A stretch of DNA of 64,000 nt from SCUD01 sp036824505 (GCA_036824505.1 DAITAA010000011.1:25461-89460), one strand, 5' to 3'. Shown: positions 1-10,131, counted from the first letter of the stretch. A program made the numbers and translations. Notes: generated from the sequence alone by a model not told the origin.

Positions 1-1
1 T

Positions 2-406
2 CGTAGCGTGCGCGTGCAGGAGATTGAGCAGGGATGGCTACCGGGCAAGCGCCTGCGCGAGCGATTGCGCCGGGTCAGGGATGCAGACGGCGAGCGGTTC
101 TACCGGACGATAAAACTTGGCGCGGGCGTCCAGCGACTGGAGATCGAAGAGGAGACGACCGCTGAATTGTTCGGCGCATTGTGGCCGCATACTGAAGGCT
201 GCCGCGTGCGCAAGCGGCGGCATCAGGTCCAGGAGGGTCGCCTGACCTGGGAAATCGACAGATTTCAGGATCGAAATCTCGTGTTGGCCGAGGTGGAACT
301 GACGGAAGCCGGCATGGAGGCGGAGCCGCCCAAATGGCTCAAGCCCTATGTCGTCCGGGAGGTCACCGTTGATCCGGCGTTTCTGAACCTGAATCTGGCG
401 CGCTGA
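2..406 (+). CDS. CYTH domain protein (5' end outside window)
   Basis: This is the C-terminal part of a CYTH/triphosphate tunnel metalloenzyme-like protein. The frame is open to the window edge, and the usual N-terminal EIERKFLV motif is missing, so the true start lies upstream. Visible family features are the repeated basic strand RERLRRVR, the lysine strand RTIKLG, the acidic strand EIEEE, and the late WEIDRF and EVEL strands, which alternate charged residues as in the tunnel fold. Family members hydrolyse inorganic or organic triphosphates; which substrate applies here cannot be told. A GTG at position 8 could start a shorter product, but that would cut the fold. It is followed 47 bases later by the ABC transporter genes. 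Confidence 0.75.
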   Translation, partial: RSVRVQEIEQGWLPGKRLRERLRRVRDADGERFYRTIKLGAGVQRLEIEEETTAELFGALWPHTEGCRVRKRRHQVQEGRLTWEIDRFQDRNLVLAEVELTEAGMEAEPPKWLKPYVVREVTVDPAFLNLNLAR

Positions 407-453
407 AAAGTCGCTCACCAACGTCGCGCGGCGATAGCCTGTAAAATCGCGCG

Positions 454-1388
<935 letters not shown>

Positions 1389-1392
<4 letters not shown>

Positions 1393-2165
1393 GCGGCCTC
1401 GCATTCAATCGCCACGGCGTCTGGGCGATCTACCGCTTCGAGATGGCCCGTTTCCTGCGCACGCTGCTGCAGAGTGTGCTGACACCCGTCATCACGACAT
1501 CGCTTTACTTCGTCGTATTTGGCGCTGCGATCGGCGCGCGCATGACGCAGGTTGACGGCGTGCCCTATGGCGCATTCATCGTTCCCGGGCTGATTATGTT
1601 ATCCGTGTTCATGGAGAGCATCTCCAACGCCTCGTTTGGCATCCATTTCCCGAAGTTCACGGGCACGATATTCGAGCTCCTGTCGGCACCCGTCTCCTCC
1701 TTTGAAGTAGTGCTGGCCTACGTCGGCGCTGCGGCGACCAAGTCCGTCGGGCTCGCACTCATCATCCTGGCGACCGCGTCGGTCTTCGTGCCGATCCAGG
1801 TCCTGCACCCCTTGTCGATGGTCGCTTTTCTGGTCCTGACCGCGGTGACTTTCTGCCTTTTCGGCTTCATCATCGGCATCTGGGCGAAGAACTGGGAACA
1901 GATGCAGATCGTCCCGATGCTGGTCGTCACACCACTGACTTTTCTGGGCGGCGCATTTTATTCGATAGACATGCTGCCGCCGGCCTGGCGCACCATCACG
2001 CTGTTCAACCCGGTCGTGTACCTGATCAGCGGCTTTCGCTGGACCTTTTTTGGCAGCGCCGATGTCGACTTCCGTGTCAGCGTGGCGATGACGCTGTTGT
2101 TCCTGCTGACCTGCCTGGGGCTCGTGGCCTGGATCTTCCGGACCGGCTATCGCCTGAAGAACTGA
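1389..2165 (+). CDS. ABC-2 type transporter permease
   Basis: This 258-residue membrane protein has about six hydrophobic segments and the ABC-2 family layout: a short cytoplasmic N-terminus with FEMARFLRTLLQ, then paired helices, then the conserved region around TPLTFLGGAFYSIDMLPPAWR before the last two helices. It resembles YadH, the partner of YadG. The GTG start at 1389 overlaps the ATPase stop codon by four bases. Together they form an inner-membrane exporter, with the product probably working as a homodimer. No outer-membrane or adaptor component lies next to it, so the exported compound remains unknown. Confidence 0.92.
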
Positions 2166-2226
2166 ATCGCGGCGCATTGGCAGCCGCCTGCGTTACACTT
2201 CGCACGACCCATCTGGGAGAAACGCG

Positions 2227-3534
2227 ATGCCGGGCAAGCGTGCTCTGGTCGTTGACGATTCCAAGTCGGCGCGAGTCGTCCTGAGCCGGATGCTCGAGAA
2301 GTACGGGATTGAAGTGGACAGCGCCGATTCGGCCGAATCGGCACTGGAGTACCTCCGCGAACACCGCCCGGACGTGATCTTCATGGATCACCTGATGCCA
2401 GGCATGGACGGCCTGCAGGCGGTGCGCCAGATCAAGGCGAATCCGGAACTTACGCAAATACCCGTGATGATGTACACCTCCCAGGAGGGCGAGCTTTACG
2501 CCGGCCAGGCGCGCGCGTCGGGCGCCATGGGCGTACTGCCAAAATCCATCCGGCCGATCGACGTGACGAAGGCGCTGTACCAGCTGCACATGCTGCCCGA
2601 CAGGCGCGATGACCGGCCGCCGGTGCTGCAGCCGGTCGATGGCCGCAGCGTTGCGCCGGCGGGCGGACCCGTTGCAACGGCACAGCTGGAACCGGCCGAA
2701 ACGCAGCTGCGCGCCCTGTTCGAATCGATGCTCAAGGAGCAGAGCGTCGAGTTGCGCAGATTCATGATCGCTTCGCTTGAATCACAATTGCACCGGTTCG
2801 TCGGCGAGTTGCGGCCGAAGGAGCCGGCAACGCCCGGCGGGGAGACCGAGCCAATGGTCGAGGTGCCCGGCGCGCGGCCGTGGGGCTGGATTCTCGCGAC
2901 CGCATCCGCACTGGTCGCGCTGATCGTGGTCGGCGTGCTGTATTGGCAATCACAGGGCGCCACTGAACAGGCACAGCGCGCTTTCGAGGCGGTTACGGCA
3001 TCCAATGATGCGCTGACCAAGGCCATCGATAAATGGCGTGTCCTCAACGAGCAGCTGCCAACCACCGATGACGGTACGGAACAGCGGGCGCTGATCCTGT
3101 CGGTGCCATTTGGCGAGTCACCGCTCGCACCGGCGCGTGTGGAGGCGCTGCGCGCGCTCGTGGTCCAGCTGGAGCGGGCTGCAATCAGTGGCATCGTGCG
3201 GGTCGAAACCTATTCGGGCAGTTTCTGCCTTTCCGGCAATGGCGAACAAGGCTATACGCTTGCCGCTGCGACGACCGCTGCCTCGCAATGCGAGCAGATG
3301 GGCAATCCCCACGACGACACACAGGGAAGCGCAGCACGGGCGCCGGTTGGATTCGCAAACCTGGCGGCCACCGTGCGCCGGCGTACCAATGGGGCGATCG
3401 AACTCGAGCTCGTGCCGGGTCCCCGTGATCGGCTGTCCGTTTCGTACCCATCCATCGACCAGGCGACCGCTGGCCAGTGGAACGCGGCGGCGCAGTCCAA
3501 CAACCGCGTCGAGATCAGCGTCATACCGAGATGA
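2227..3534 (+). CDS. Receiver-domain protein with membrane anchor and OmpA-like C-terminus
   Basis: This 435-residue protein has an unusual order of parts. Residues 1-125 are a complete CheY-like receiver: acidic pair D10/D11, phosphoacceptor D54 in IFMDHLMPGMDG, T84 and K106. A linker of about 90 residues follows, then one membrane helix at about 219-241. The C-terminal 190 residues look like a degenerate OmpA/MotB domain: FGESPL near the start of the domain, a middle helix where OmpA proteins have LSxxRA, and a final NNRVEISV like the OmpA NRRVEI strand. The topology would put the receiver in the cytoplasm and the C-terminus in the periplasm. A GGGAG ribosome site precedes the ATG. The next gene overlaps it by ATGA. 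No histidine kinase is adjacent. Confidence 0.8.
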   Translation: MPGKRALVVDDSKSARVVLSRMLEKYGIEVDSADSAESALEYLREHRPDVIFMDHLMPGMDGLQAVRQIKANPELTQIPVMMYTSQEGELYAGQARASGAMGVLPKSIRPIDVTKALYQLHMLPDRRDDRPPVLQPVDGRSVAPAGGPVATAQLEPAETQLRALFESMLKEQSVELRRFMIASLESQLHRFVGELRPKEPATPGGETEPMVEVPGARPWGWILATASALVALIVVGVLYWQSQGATEQAQRAFEAVTASNDALTKAIDKWRVLNEQLPTTDDGTEQRALILSVPFGESPLAPARVEALRALVVQLERAAISGIVRVETYSGSFCLSGNGEQGYTLAAATTAASQCEQMGNPHDDTQGSAARAPVGFANLAATVRRRTNGAIELELVPGPRDRLSVSYPSIDQATAGQWNAAAQSNNRVEISVIPR

Positions 3535-4583
3535 CCAGAGGCCTCCTGATCTACGGCGCGAACGGTTACACGGGCGCAATGATCGCGCGGGCAGCGGCTG
3601 CTACCGGTCTGGCGCCGGTACTGGCCGGCCGGTCGGCCGCGCCAATCGAGTCACTTGCCCGCGAGCTTGGCTGCGAATCCCGCGTATTTGATCTCGACGA
3701 TGCGGCGGCCGTTGCCGCTGGGCTTGCGGGCATCGGCGTCGTAATCCATTGTGCGGGCCCGTTTTCGGCAACCGCGGGTCCGATGATGGCCGCGTGCCTG
3801 AAGGCGCGCGCACATTACACGGATATCACGGGAGAGATCGACGTCTTCGAACTCGGCTTCCGCCAGGACGCGGCGGCGAAGCAGGCTGGAATCGTCCTGT
3901 GCCCCGGCGTCGGCTTCGACGTCGTGCCAACCGATTGCATCGCGCTGACATTGAAGCAGGCGTTGCCGGACGCGACCCATCTCGCGCTCGGTTTTGACAG
4001 CCGCTCCGGTTTGAGCCGCGGGACGGCTTCGACGAGCGTCGAAGGCCTTGGTCATGGCAGCCGCGTCAGGGAGGACGGCGTCATCCGCGACATCCCGCTG
4101 GGCTCGCGCAGCCGACGAGCCGATTTCGGCTCAGGCGAGAAGCTCGCGACCGCGATACCCTGGGGCGACGTCAGTACCGCATATCGCACGACCGGTATCC
4201 CGAATATCGAGGTCTACGTCCCGGTATCGCCGCGCGCACTTACGAACCTGCGCCGCCTCGACAGGTTAGGCTGGCTGCTGCGCTCGAGTCCTGCGCAGTC
4301 ATTCCTCAAGTGGCGCATCCGCAAGGGCGCTCCGGGACCGACTGAAGAAGAGCGCATGAAGACGCCCGTTCATGTCTGGGGCGAGGCGCGCTCCGGCGGC
4401 CGCACGCTGACCGCCAGGGTCCGTGTGCCGAATGGCTACACGGTCACGACCGATGCGTCCATTGCAATTGCACGCCGGCTGCTCGCAGGTGGTGTTTCAC
4501 CCGGATTCACGACGCCGGCGCGGCTGATGGGCGCCGATTTCGTGACGACCCTGCCGGGAGCATCAAAGATCGCCATTGAATGA
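3531..4583 (+). CDS. Saccharopine dehydrogenase-like NAD(P)-dependent oxidoreductase (trans-acting enoyl reductase family)
   Basis: The 350-residue product begins with a Rossmann dinucleotide motif, LLIYGANGYTGAMIARAA, followed by the AGRS turn expected for NADP binding. Further family features are the CAGPF segment, the acidic HYTDITGEIDVF stretch and the LCPGVGFDVVPTDC motif. These match the saccharopine dehydrogenase-like/trans-acting enoyl reductase family, whose members reduce lipid-type or unknown substrates. The ATG start was chosen because it forms an ATGA overlap with the preceding stop, while an in-frame start further upstream would run deep into that gene. The end overlaps the next gene by eight bases, indicating an operon from 2227 to 5583. 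Confidence 0.85.
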   Translation: MTRGLLIYGANGYTGAMIARAAAATGLAPVLAGRSAAPIESLARELGCESRVFDLDDAAAVAAGLAGIGVVIHCAGPFSATAGPMMAACLKARAHYTDITGEIDVFELGFRQDAAAKQAGIVLCPGVGFDVVPTDCIALTLKQALPDATHLALGFDSRSGLSRGTASTSVEGLGHGSRVREDGVIRDIPLGSRSRRADFGSGEKLATAIPWGDVSTAYRTTGIPNIEVYVPVSPRALTNLRRLDRLGWLLRSSPAQSFLKWRIRKGAPGPTEEERMKTPVHVWGEARSGGRTLTARVRVPNGYTVTTDASIAIARRLLAGGVSPGFTTPARLMGADFVTTLPGASKIAIE

Positions 4584-5583
4584 GCTGAACCCGCCCGCCC
4601 GCGAAGAATTCCAGCCGCCCGGCTGGCTCGGCAATCGCCACGTGCAGTCGTTGTTTCCGAGCCTGCCGATGCGGCGCGTGCCCGTCGAGCGGCGCGCACA
4701 ACCCGTCATTGCCGGCAGCCGCCGGCTGGTGCTCGACTGCGGCGACGGAGTGCGCCTGATGGGCTGGTACGCCGATCCGCCGGCTGGCAGCAACCTGGAA
4801 CCGCAGCGCCTCGTTGTGCTGTTGCACGGCTGGGAAGGCAGTTCGGAGTCGCTCTACGTGCTGTCCGTGGCACAGCTGCTGCACGAGCGCGGATTCGCGG
4901 TGATGCGGCTGAATCTGCGCGACCATGGCGGCAGCCATGCGCTGAATGAGGGCCTGTTCCATTCCTGCCGCATCGCCGAGGTCGTCGGTGGGATTGCCCG
5001 CCTGCAGACGCTGTTTCCCGCGGCGCAATTGTCGCTCGCAGGATTCTCGCTGGGAGGAAATTTCGTGCTCAGGGTCGGCGCACGCGCGGATGCAGCGGGA
5101 ATCCGTATCGTGCGCATCATTGCGGTCTGCCCGGTGCTCGATCCGGCGACGACATTGGCTGCCCTGGAGGCGGGGCCGGCAATGTACCGGCAATACTTCC
5201 TGCTCAAGTGGCGGCGGTCGCTGCGCGCCAAGCAGCTGGCCTGGCCGGCGGCCTATGACTTCGACGAGCTGCTCGGTGAGCGGTCGCTGACGGCGATGAC
5301 CGAGCGCATGGTGCTGAAGTACACGGAGTTTCGGGATCTTGCGAGTTACCTGAATGGCTACGCAATCACAGGCGATGCGCTCGTTGGACTGAATGTGCCG
5401 GCGCGCATCATCACCTCGCATGACGATCCGATGATCCTCGCGCGGGACCTGGACCGGATCGCAAGACCCGCCGCGCTCGAACTGACCGTCACCGCGCGCG
5501 GCGGTCATTGTGGCTACATGGATGCGCTGCGCGGTCCGAGCTGGATCGATCGTGCGATCGTGCAGGACCTGCTGAACCGGTGA
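4576..5583 (+). CDS. YheT-family alpha/beta hydrolase
   Basis: This 335-residue protein belongs to the YheT/ABHD1-3 hydrolase group. It starts with the family segment PPGWLGNRHVQSLFPSL, has the oxyanion region LLHGWEGSSES at about 82-93, the nucleophile elbow GFSLGGN with Ser158, an acidic residue in SHDDPM and the final histidine in ARGGHCGY. Such enzymes are esterases or lipases of poorly known physiological substrate. The start is TTG at 4576, within the end of the previous gene; the nearby ATG at 4580 is in another frame. The coupling suggests shared expression with the reductase upstream. The downstream kinase gene is convergent, four bases away. Confidence 0.9.
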   Translation: MNELNPPAREEFQPPGWLGNRHVQSLFPSLPMRRVPVERRAQPVIAGSRRLVLDCGDGVRLMGWYADPPAGSNLEPQRLVVLLHGWEGSSESLYVLSVAQLLHERGFAVMRLNLRDHGGSHALNEGLFHSCRIAEVVGGIARLQTLFPAAQLSLAGFSLGGNFVLRVGARADAAGIRIVRIIAVCPVLDPATTLAALEAGPAMYRQYFLLKWRRSLRAKQLAWPAAYDFDELLGERSLTAMTERMVLKYTEFRDLASYLNGYAITGDALVGLNVPARIITSHDDPMILARDLDRIARPAALELTVTARGGHCGYMDALRGPSWIDRAIVQDLLNR

Positions 5584-5587
5584 TTTC

Positions 5588-7012
5588 TCATGCGCGCGTT
5601 GCGGCGCGCATGAGGTCGAGCCACTTGAGGTAGCGCGCCAGCAGCACATGATCAGTGTCCGGCCCGAGTCGCTGCATCGCGGGCCCCGCGAAGCCGACGG
5701 GCTCGCCCGCGACCAGGAATGCGAGGCCGCGCGAGGTTGCCTCGTGATCGTTCGCCCGATCGACCGGCACGCCGGCGAGGCAGGCAAGCATCCGGCACAG
5801 CAGGAGATTATCGGCAAGGCCTCCGCTCGCAATCAGCCGCTTTGGAGTGTCGAGGTGCCGGTCCATCTCGTCGAGATTGGCCTTTATGAGGAATGCGACG
5901 CTTTCGAGCACCGCCCGGCACTGCTGCAGATCGGAACCCTCGCCGACGAATCGTGACTCGAAATCCGGATTCCAGAATGGCGAGCCGAGTCCAGCGACGC
6001 CATTCAGGAAAAAAGGTGCGTCGTCGTCCGCAAGCGGAGCTGAGTCAAGCAGGGTCAGCATGCGGTCGGCCGCGGCGCCCTGGTGCTGCTCGAACCACGC
6101 AAGTGCCGCACCCGCACCATTGACGGAGCCCTCGAGCACGAAATCGAAGTGCGTGTCATCGGCCCGGATCACGCTGGTCATGAGCGGAGCCGCTCGCAGT
6201 GCCGTAGCCGTCGGTCGCAGCACGAACGCGCCGGTGCCCAGATTCACGTAAGCCGCGCTCGCATCCAGTGGCCCCGCCGCGAAAGGCACGACAGACTGGT
6301 CGCCGTTGCAGACCACGACTGGAACTGCCGCGCCCATCGATGTGAGCGTGCCGAAACGCGCCTTCGTGCCGGTTGCGCGGGGCAGGATTGCACGCGGAAT
6401 GCCGAACAACTCCAGCAACTCGTCCGACCAGTCACGCTTGAATGGCGACCAGAGCAATGTGCGCGCCGCATTGGCCGCGTCCGCAAGCATCGGGCGCTCC
6501 GCCAGGAGGCGATGCAGCAGATAGCTGGCGAGTGGCCCCGCCCTCAACCGGCTTTGCGCAGCAGCGGCGCGCACCTCCGGCAGGTGATCCAGACACCAGC
6601 GCAGCTTGCTTGCTCCGTAATGCGGAGAGAGCGGCAATCCGGTCAGTTGGTGTACCTCGTCTGCCTTGCGCGCAAGACCCTTGAGCCAGGCTGCATTGCG
6701 ACGGTCCTGCCAGGATATGACCGGTGCGAGTGGCCGGCCGTCGTGCGCATCCCAGCAGGCAAGACTCGAACGCTGCACTGCGAATCCGGCCCCGGCCCAG
6801 CTCCTGACCGGCACGAGGCGCGCAAGCTCCGACAGCGCGGTTGCAACGCTTGCCACGACTTCATCGGCATCATGTTCGACATGACCGAGCGCATTGTGCT
6901 GGGTCGCGATGGTGACAAGGGCGGCACCTTCCTGCGTCCCGCGCGCGCTGAACGCAGTCGCACGCGTTGCGTGCGCGCCCTGGTCGATCGCGATGTAGAG
7001 CGGCTCGTTCAG
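5588..7012 (-). CDS. FGGY-family carbohydrate kinase, probable CTG start
   Basis: This is a sugar or glycerol kinase of the FGGY family. Conventional starts only allow a 422-residue product from GTG at 6856, which lacks the ATP-binding N-terminus. Reading the same frame further upstream gives LYIAIDQGAHATRATAF and GHVEHDADEV, exactly the FGGY phosphate-1 region, and no ATG, GTG or TTG is available there. CTG at 7012 overlaps the TGA of the upstream gene as CTGA and has GGGGA about eight bases before it, giving 474 residues, close to the family's usual size. Later motifs include CNGDQ, NLGTGAF, EGSVNGAGAALAWF and ASGGLADN. The upstream partner releases glycerol phosphate, so a polyol substrate is plausible but unproven. 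Confidence 0.85.
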   Translation of the reverse strand: MNEPLYIAIDQGAHATRATAFSARGTQEGAALVTIATQHNALGHVEHDADEVVASVATALSELARLVPVRSWAGAGFAVQRSSLACWDAHDGRPLAPVISWQDRRNAAWLKGLARKADEVHQLTGLPLSPHYGASKLRWCLDHLPEVRAAAAQSRLRAGPLASYLLHRLLAERPMLADAANAARTLLWSPFKRDWSDELLELFGIPRAILPRATGTKARFGTLTSMGAAVPVVVCNGDQSVVPFAAGPLDASAAYVNLGTGAFVLRPTATALRAAPLMTSVIRADDTHFDFVLEGSVNGAGAALAWFEQHQGAAADRMLTLLDSAPLADDDAPFFLNGVAGLGSPFWNPDFESRFVGEGSDLQQCRAVLESVAFLIKANLDEMDRHLDTPKRLIASGGLADNLLLCRMLACLAGVPVDRANDHEATSRGLAFLVAGEPVGFAGPAMQRLGPDTDHVLLARYLKWLDLMRAATRA

Positions 7013-7782
7013 GCGCGCATCCCCATGTCGCCCGAGAGAGCCGCCTGCAGGCGCCGCGGCGCCATCGACTCGACCAGCGCCACGCCACGCGCGTGCAGGG
7101 CGCGCGCGAGTCCGGCATCGGTCACTTCGTAGACCACCCAGGTCCAGGAGCCGCGCGGCAGCGGTCCGTCTGCTGGCAGGGCGCGGTGATCGCAGAATGC
7201 GAATTCGGGCTGAATTTCCTCTAACTTTGTCAGATGCTGATCAGACCCGCCCTCGAAGACCCAGCCGATCGGGAGACCCGCGGTCTTGCGCGCGAGAAGG
7301 CAGGCCTCGCTGTCGAAGGAGATCATCACGCAACGATCCAGCACACCGGCGAGCGCTGCGACCGCATGATCTATGCAATGCTGCCGCCCATGGTGAACAA
7401 GACTCGCGCGCTTGAGTTCGACGAATGCCCTGGCCTCGGGAAAGCCCGCCATCAGCTCCGCGACTGCGGTGAGTCTAGGCAGGCGAGTGCCGGCGTGGCG
7501 TGTGCCAAAGCGGCGCGGCTCGCAGGCGTCGATGCCATCGAGCTGCCCCGACATCATCAGGCGCAGGTCGCCGGTCGAGTTGGTGGTCCGGTCGAGATTC
7601 GCATCATGGATTGCATAGGGAACGCCGTCCGCCGACAGCTGCACGTCGAATTCGGCGTGCCGCAGGCCATGTCGCCAGGCGGATTCGAGTGCAGGCAGCG
7701 AATTTTCGGGAAAGTGTTCCACGTCGCCGCGGTGTGCGACGATTTCAGGAAGGCCGGGCCGGACGGTGGCTGGTATCGACAT
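7009..7782 (-). CDS. Glycerophosphodiester phosphodiesterase family protein
   Basis: This 257-residue protein carries the GDPD barrel motifs: AHRGDVEHFPENSLPA at about 16-31 with the catalytic histidine and arginine, then EFDVQLSADGVPYAIHD with the metal-binding glutamate and aspartate and the second catalytic histidine. ELKRAS supplies the later glutamate and lysine. Family members cleave glycerophosphodiesters to glycerol 3-phosphate and an alcohol. No signal peptide is present, so it should act in the cytoplasm. Its stop overlaps the probable CTG start of the FGGY kinase, so both are likely made from one message. It is divergent from the SPOR lipoprotein gene. Confidence 0.9.
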   Translation of the reverse strand: MSIPATVRPGLPEIVAHRGDVEHFPENSLPALESAWRHGLRHAEFDVQLSADGVPYAIHDANLDRTTNSTGDLRLMMSGQLDGIDACEPRRFGTRHAGTRLPRLTAVAELMAGFPEARAFVELKRASLVHHGRQHCIDHAVAALAGVLDRCVMISFDSEACLLARKTAGLPIGWVFEGGSDQHLTKLEEIQPEFAFCDHRALPADGPLPRGSWTWVVYEVTDAGLARALHARGVALVESMAPRRLQAALSGDMGMRA

Positions 7783-7817
7783 GGCTACGCTGGGTTGACG
7801 GGATTATAGGAGCACCG

Positions 7818-8393
7818 TTGCGACAGAAGTGCATTGTCTTGTGGATTGCCTGCGCCATTGCGCTTGCGGGCTGCAGCCGGCAGGAAGCCGGCTGGCGGGA
7901 TGCGCACGGCGAAGACAGCGTGCTTGCATACGAAACCTACCTCGAGCATTTTCCGGCCGGCGCGCATGCCGAGGAAGCCCGGGCGAGGATCCGCGAGTTG
8001 CATGAAGAGCGCGAATGGGCCCGCGCAAGCGAGCTGCAGACACCTGAAGGCTGGCAGCGCTATCTCGGTGCGTATCCCGAGGGTCGGTACGCCGCGGAGG
8101 CGCGCGACCGTCTTTCCGACTTTGTGCTGGCCAAGGCGCTGCCCGAAGATCGGCAGCATGCAATCCAGCTGGGCGCCTATTCGAGCGCGGCCGCGGCCCG
8201 TGCAGATCTTGCACGCCTCTCGCGGGATCATGCGGACCTGCTGAAGGACCTGAAGCTGGAGATCCAGCCGCCCGGGAATGGCGCTCCGCCGCTGTGGCGA
8301 CTGCGTGCCGGACCGCTCACCGAGAGTGCGGCAAGGAAAATCTGCGCGGAGCTCGAGTCACGCGCGGTTGACTGCGTGCCGGCGGCGCCGTGA
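7818..8393 (+). CDS. SPOR-domain lipoprotein
   Basis: The start is TTG at 7818, preceded by AGGAG; it yields a 191-residue product with a lipoprotein signal ending in the lipobox LAGC, so Cys19 would be lipidated. The middle has two TPR-like segments with the pattern YETYLEHFPAGAHAEEAR and WQRYLGAYPEGRYAAEAR. The last 75 residues form a SPOR domain (AIQLGAYSSAAAARADLARL to CAELESRAVDCV), a fold that binds denuded peptidoglycan at division sites. A role in cell envelope or septal peptidoglycan is therefore likely. An upstream in-frame start would run into the divergent GDPD gene and lose the signal, so it was rejected. Confidence 0.82.
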   Translation: MRQKCIVLWIACAIALAGCSRQEAGWRDAHGEDSVLAYETYLEHFPAGAHAEEARARIRELHEEREWARASELQTPEGWQRYLGAYPEGRYAAEARDRLSDFVLAKALPEDRQHAIQLGAYSSAAAARADLARLSRDHADLLKDLKLEIQPPGNGAPPLWRLRAGPLTESAARKICAELESRAVDCVPAAP

Positions 8394-8394
8394 A

Positions 8395-10131
8395 TCAACC
8401 GGTCACGCGCCGCCAGAGTGCGCGACCGATCAGACGGGTCTTGTCCGACAGTCCGAAGCGCTTCAGGTTGGTGCGGATGACACCTTCGGTGAAGCGGGTG
8501 CGCTTCGTATAGTCGATGTGCACGTCCACCAGCATTGGCTGGCCGGTTGCGGCAGCGGCGAGCGCATCGGCGATGACACGGCCGATGTCGTCATCATTGC
8601 GCATGACCCGGTAGCCGACGCGATTGGCGCGTGCCAGGCCCTCGAAGTCGAGCTCTGGCAGCACCGTACAAGTCTTGCGGTTGTAGGGCGTCTCCTGGGC
8701 CTGTGCGATCTGCGCCAGTTCCCCGTCGTTGAATATGAACCACACGACACCGGTCTTTTGCGCGACAGCGGTCGCCATCTCGAGGCCGGTCATGCGTGCT
8801 GCACCATCGCCTACGATGCCGACGACCACGCGATCCGGCCGCGCCAGCTTTGCGCCGATGGCGGCGGGAATGCAGTAGCCCATCGAGTTGAAGTCGGAAG
8901 GCGAGAAGAAGCTGCGGGGAGCGTGGATCGGCATCAGCTCGGCGACCAGAAATGTATGGTTGCCGTCGTCGGCAACGACGATGGCATCGTCGGGCAGGCG
9001 GCTGCGCAGCGCGTCGAAGAACCTCGCCGGATTCACGCGGCCCTTCGAATCATGGGCCAGCCATTCATCATGATAGCCGCGCTTGTCTGCGGCAATCTGT
9101 TCGCGGACCCGGTGCGCCCGCTCCGGGCCGCCCGGCACCGGCCCCAGTGATCCGATGAGCGCTGCGAGCACCGCACGCGCATCGCCCTCGAGCGCGACGG
9201 CAGGTTTGTAATTCGCGCCGAACACGCGTGGATTGATGTCCACGTGAATCAGCTTCGCGGGCGGCTCGTAACCGAAGCTGCCGGTCGGAATCTCGGCGAA
9301 ACGCGTGCCGACGGCCAGCAGGCAATCGCAGTCCCGGAATGCATTCTCCGAGGCGGGCGCCGCGGCCGGTCCCAGTGCAAAGCCCGCGTGCAGCGGGTGG
9401 CTGGCCGGAAATGACGACAGACCCTGCAGGGTGGTCGCGACGGGCGCGCCGAGCAATTCGGCGAGCTGCCGCAGTTCCGCCGTCGCATCGACCGTACCCC
9501 AGCCGCAGAAGATGCCCGGCCGTTCCGCCCTCTGCAGCAATTCCGCTGCGCGCGCGATATCCGCGGGCGACGCATGATGGCTGGCGCGCGGCAACGGAAC
9601 GAATTCCGGAATATCGCCTGAGTCTCCGGTCATCAGCTGCAGATTGACGGGGATCTCGACAAATACCGGCCCCGGCTCGCCGCTCATTGCGAGCCGGCAC
9701 GCCTCGTAGATTATCGGCACCACCTCGGCGTGGGTGTCCACGCGCCAGCGGCCCTTGGTGATCGGTGCGAGCAGGGCATGCTGGTCCATGTCGTGCAGCT
9801 GGTAGGCGCGTCCGGTGTCGCGACGGATGCCGCCCGCAATGACGAGCAGGGGGATTCCATCGAGGAAGGCCTCGCCGATACCGCTCGCGGCATGGGTGAC
9901 GCCAGCTGCGGGCACGATCAGGAGTGTGCCGAGCCCGGCGCCGCTGCGGCTGACGGCATCCGCCATGAATGCGCCGCCGCATTCGTGTGCGACAAGAACG
10001 GGAGTGATCGATCCGGACGCCGCGAACTCGTCATAGAGCTCGGTGTTGTGAACGCCGGGTATGCCGAAGGTATACCGGACGCCGACCTGTTCCAGCGCAT
10101 GGCGGGCGAGCCGCGCTGCGGTCTTCTGCAT
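8395..10131 (-). CDS. Thiamine diphosphate-dependent enzyme, acetolactate synthase-like
   Basis: This 578-residue protein has the three-domain layout of the acetolactate synthase/benzoylformate decarboxylase superfamily. The N-terminal Pyr domain holds the catalytic glutamate E50 in VLVAHECGGAFMAD. The central domain contains GWGTVDATAELRQLAE. The C-terminal PP domain has the ThDP motif GDGAARMTG...NDGE. It lacks the adjacent small regulatory subunit expected for biosynthetic acetolactate synthase, so it may be a catabolic or uncharacterised decarboxylase or lyase of this family. It stands alone, convergent with the SPOR lipoprotein gene one base away, with a hairpin between it and the upstream gene. 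Confidence 0.88.
   Translation of the reverse strand: MQKTAARLARHALEQVGVRYTFGIPGVHNTELYDEFAASGSITPVLVAHECGGAFMADAVSRSGAGLGTLLIVPAAGVTHAASGIGEAFLDGIPLLVIAGGIRRDTGRAYQLHDMDQHALLAPITKGRWRVDTHAEVVPIIYEACRLAMSGEPGPVFVEIPVNLQLMTGDSGDIPEFVPLPRASHHASPADIARAAELLQRAERPGIFCGWGTVDATAELRQLAELLGAPVATTLQGLSSFPASHPLHAGFALGPAAAPASENAFRDCDCLLAVGTRFAEIPTGSFGYEPPAKLIHVDINPRVFGANYKPAVALEGDARAVLAALIGSLGPVPGGPERAHRVREQIAADKRGYHDEWLAHDSKGRVNPARFFDALRSRLPDDAIVVADDGNHTFLVAELMPIHAPRSFFSPSDFNSMGYCIPAAIGAKLARPDRVVVGIVGDGAARMTGLEMATAVAQKTGVVWFIFNDGELAQIAQAQETPYNRKTCTVLPELDFEGLARANRVGYRVMRNDDDIGRVIADALAAAATGQPMLVDVHIDYTKRTRFTEGVIRTNLKRFGLSDKTRLIGRALWRRVTG

Noticed and set aside
4507..5832. Large minus-strand frame opposite the YheT hydrolase
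   Set aside because: Codon-shadow frame of GC-rich coding DNA with no recognisable protein motifs.
6083..7132. Plus-strand frame opposite the FGGY kinase
   Set aside because: Low-complexity arginine-rich translation, antisense to a recognised enzyme.
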